Below, in pieces: positions 5,249-5,914 of a stretch of DNA of 5,914 nt (within the stretch, counting starts at the first letter, position 1; each line of letters starts with the position of its first letter). Under the pieces are notes generated by a model. The model did not search any database. It was not told the DNA's origin and saw nothing but the letters and a program-made list of their open reading frames with translations. The stretch spans positions 1-5,914 of the forward strand of contig JAGHCG010000150.1 of the NCBI GenBank assembly GCA_021160565.1. Direction: 5' to 3'. The translations under genes and the position numbers were made by a program. This stretch comes from a bacterium. Lineage in GTDB: Bacteria > Ratteibacteria > UBA8468 > B48-G9 > JAFGKM01.

Positions 5249-5382
5249 ATAACATTACTTTTGGGGTTGGAGGAGAAGATAGAGAAAATTTGGGATTTGG
5301 TGAGGGTCTTTTAAAATATCTGGGTTTCATGGTGATTTCTGCTGTAAGGGGAAAGAAAGAGTTATTATCGGGTGTGGGTTGA
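5243..5382 (+). pseudogene. Possible 3' remnant of an unidentified gene
   Basis: A frame of about 45 codons ending at TGA 5380-5382 reads like protein (NITFGVGGEDRENLGFGEG, then LLKYLGFMVISAVRGKK) and uses the same codons as the real genes. Its upstream extension runs into the structured spacer and has only a TTG as start, with no fitting ribosome site. It may be the tail of a gene truncated when the accessory cluster arrived, or a chance open frame. No family is assigned. Confidence 0.22.
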
Positions 5383-5393
5383 ATTTCCTTTTT

Positions 5394-5412
5394 CTCAGGA
5401 CCCGGTCCTCAG
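5394..5412. repeat. Palindrome AGGACC-C-GGTCCT beyond the mutL 3' end
   Basis: AGGACC (5397-5402) and GGTCCT (5404-5409) are perfect arms around a single base, with near-symmetric flanks. A wider pair, CGGGTG (5369-5374) with CACCCG (5413-5418), encloses it. It lies about 20 bases past the mutL stop. No T-run follows on either strand, so it is not a standard intrinsic terminator; a protein-binding site or a transcript-end hairpin is possible. Confidence 0.5.
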
Positions 5413-5430
5413 CACCCGGTTATGGGGAGG

Positions 5431-5914
5431 TTAGCGGAGGAATTCTCTGTCAAAAAAGGATTCAGAAATTTCAATTATTGTGGGTCTTCCATGAGGACAG
5501 GTTAATGGATTTTCGCATTCTACAAGAGAATTTTTCAAATGAACTGCTTCCTCTTCACTTATATTTTCTCCAGCCATTACAGATGCTCTGCATGCATTTC
5601 TTGCAAGTTTTTCCTCATCCCACTTTTTAATTTCTCTCTCAGAAAGAATATTCCTTATAGCAATTTCAGGATTTTTTATCAGTGCAGGATAACCATAAAT
5701 AGCAATACTTTCTCTATCCCATCTTGTTGTTAAAAATCCAATTTTTTCAATTTTTTCCTTCCCCTCTTCCCACACAGAAATTTCCTGAGGAGTGAGATTT
5801 ATAATAATGGGGGAAAGTAATCTCTGAATTTCTATGTTTTTTTTCTTTATTTGAGTTAAAAATTTTTCATAATTTATCCTTTCATGTGCAGCATGCTGGT
5901 CTATAACAAAAAGA
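5431..5914 (-). CDS. mutL: DNA mismatch repair protein MutL, C-terminal 160 residues
   Basis: The frame is open from the right edge to TAA at 5433-5431. It covers the dimerisation and endonuclease domain. Numbering from the first visible residue, the metal-binding motif DQHA-x2-E-x4-E is at 5-16 (DQHAAHERINYE), followed by ACR (107-109), CPHGRP (139-144) and the terminal FLR (158-160). These are the elements of the latent nicking endonuclease found in MutL of bacteria that lack MutH. The enzyme nicks the strand to be repaired after MutS finds a mismatch, and is activated by the sliding clamp. The ATPase domain and start lie beyond the window. A GTG inside the frame (5775) is not the start, because the conserved motif lies upstream of it. 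The gene converges on the accessory cluster. Confidence 0.95.
   Translation of the reverse strand, partial: LFVIDQHAAHERINYEKFLTQIKKKNIEIQRLLSPIIINLTPQEISVWEEGKEKIEKIGFLTTRWDRESIAIYGYPALIKNPEIAIRNILSEREIKKWDEEKLARNACRASVMAGENISEEEAVHLKNSLVECENPLTCPHGRPTIIEISESFFDREFLR

Noticed and set aside
4310..5250. A CRISPR array
   Set aside because: The repeats are short inverted stems, with no regularly spaced identical direct repeats.

Overview
The window is AT-rich bacterial DNA with a standard genetic code, strong Shine-Dalgarno (SD) sites on several genes, and heavy use of AGA (Arg) and ATA (Ile) codons. MutL carries the metal-dependent endonuclease motifs, so the host is not a MutH-type enteric bacterium. 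A sulfamidase-like sulfatase and a type I glutamine synthetase of the short form seen in Actinobacteria and Chloroflexi would suit an anaerobic or uncultivated AT-rich lineage. The phylum cannot be fixed from this sequence.

Layout: (1) 1-1516, minus strand: a two-gene operon of a sulfatase followed, with an ATGA overlap, by an unidentified gene that runs off the left edge. (2) 1517-1832: a divergent intergenic region with a near-leaderless promoter for the sulfatase. On the glnA side it holds a gapped direct repeat, a promoter-like TTGACA and an intrinsic-terminator-like hairpin just ahead of the glnA ribosome site. (3) 1833-3161, plus strand: glnA. (4) 3162-3505: a non-coding stretch with two inverted repeats and a promoter. 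(5) 3506-5158, plus strand: an accessory cluster of a 44-residue small ORF, the antitoxin mntA, the HEPN toxin hepT, a structured spacer with nested hairpins, and a TIGR02391/Ymh-type protein that also carries a HEPN-like R-x4-H motif. (6) 5159-5430: a second structured spacer, a possible gene remnant and a strong palindrome. (7) 5431-5914, minus strand: the C-terminal part of mutL.

The housekeeping genes glnA and mutL thus bracket a small defence or toxin-antitoxin island. MntA is expected to neutralise HepT by AMPylating it near its R-x4-H-x-Y active site. The TIGR02391 protein lies in the same direction behind a structured, GC-richer spacer and may be a second HEPN ribonuclease. The most interesting leads are the pairing of two HEPN-type genes, the unexplained small ORF leading the operon, the hairpin-rich spacers, and the terminator in the glnA leader.
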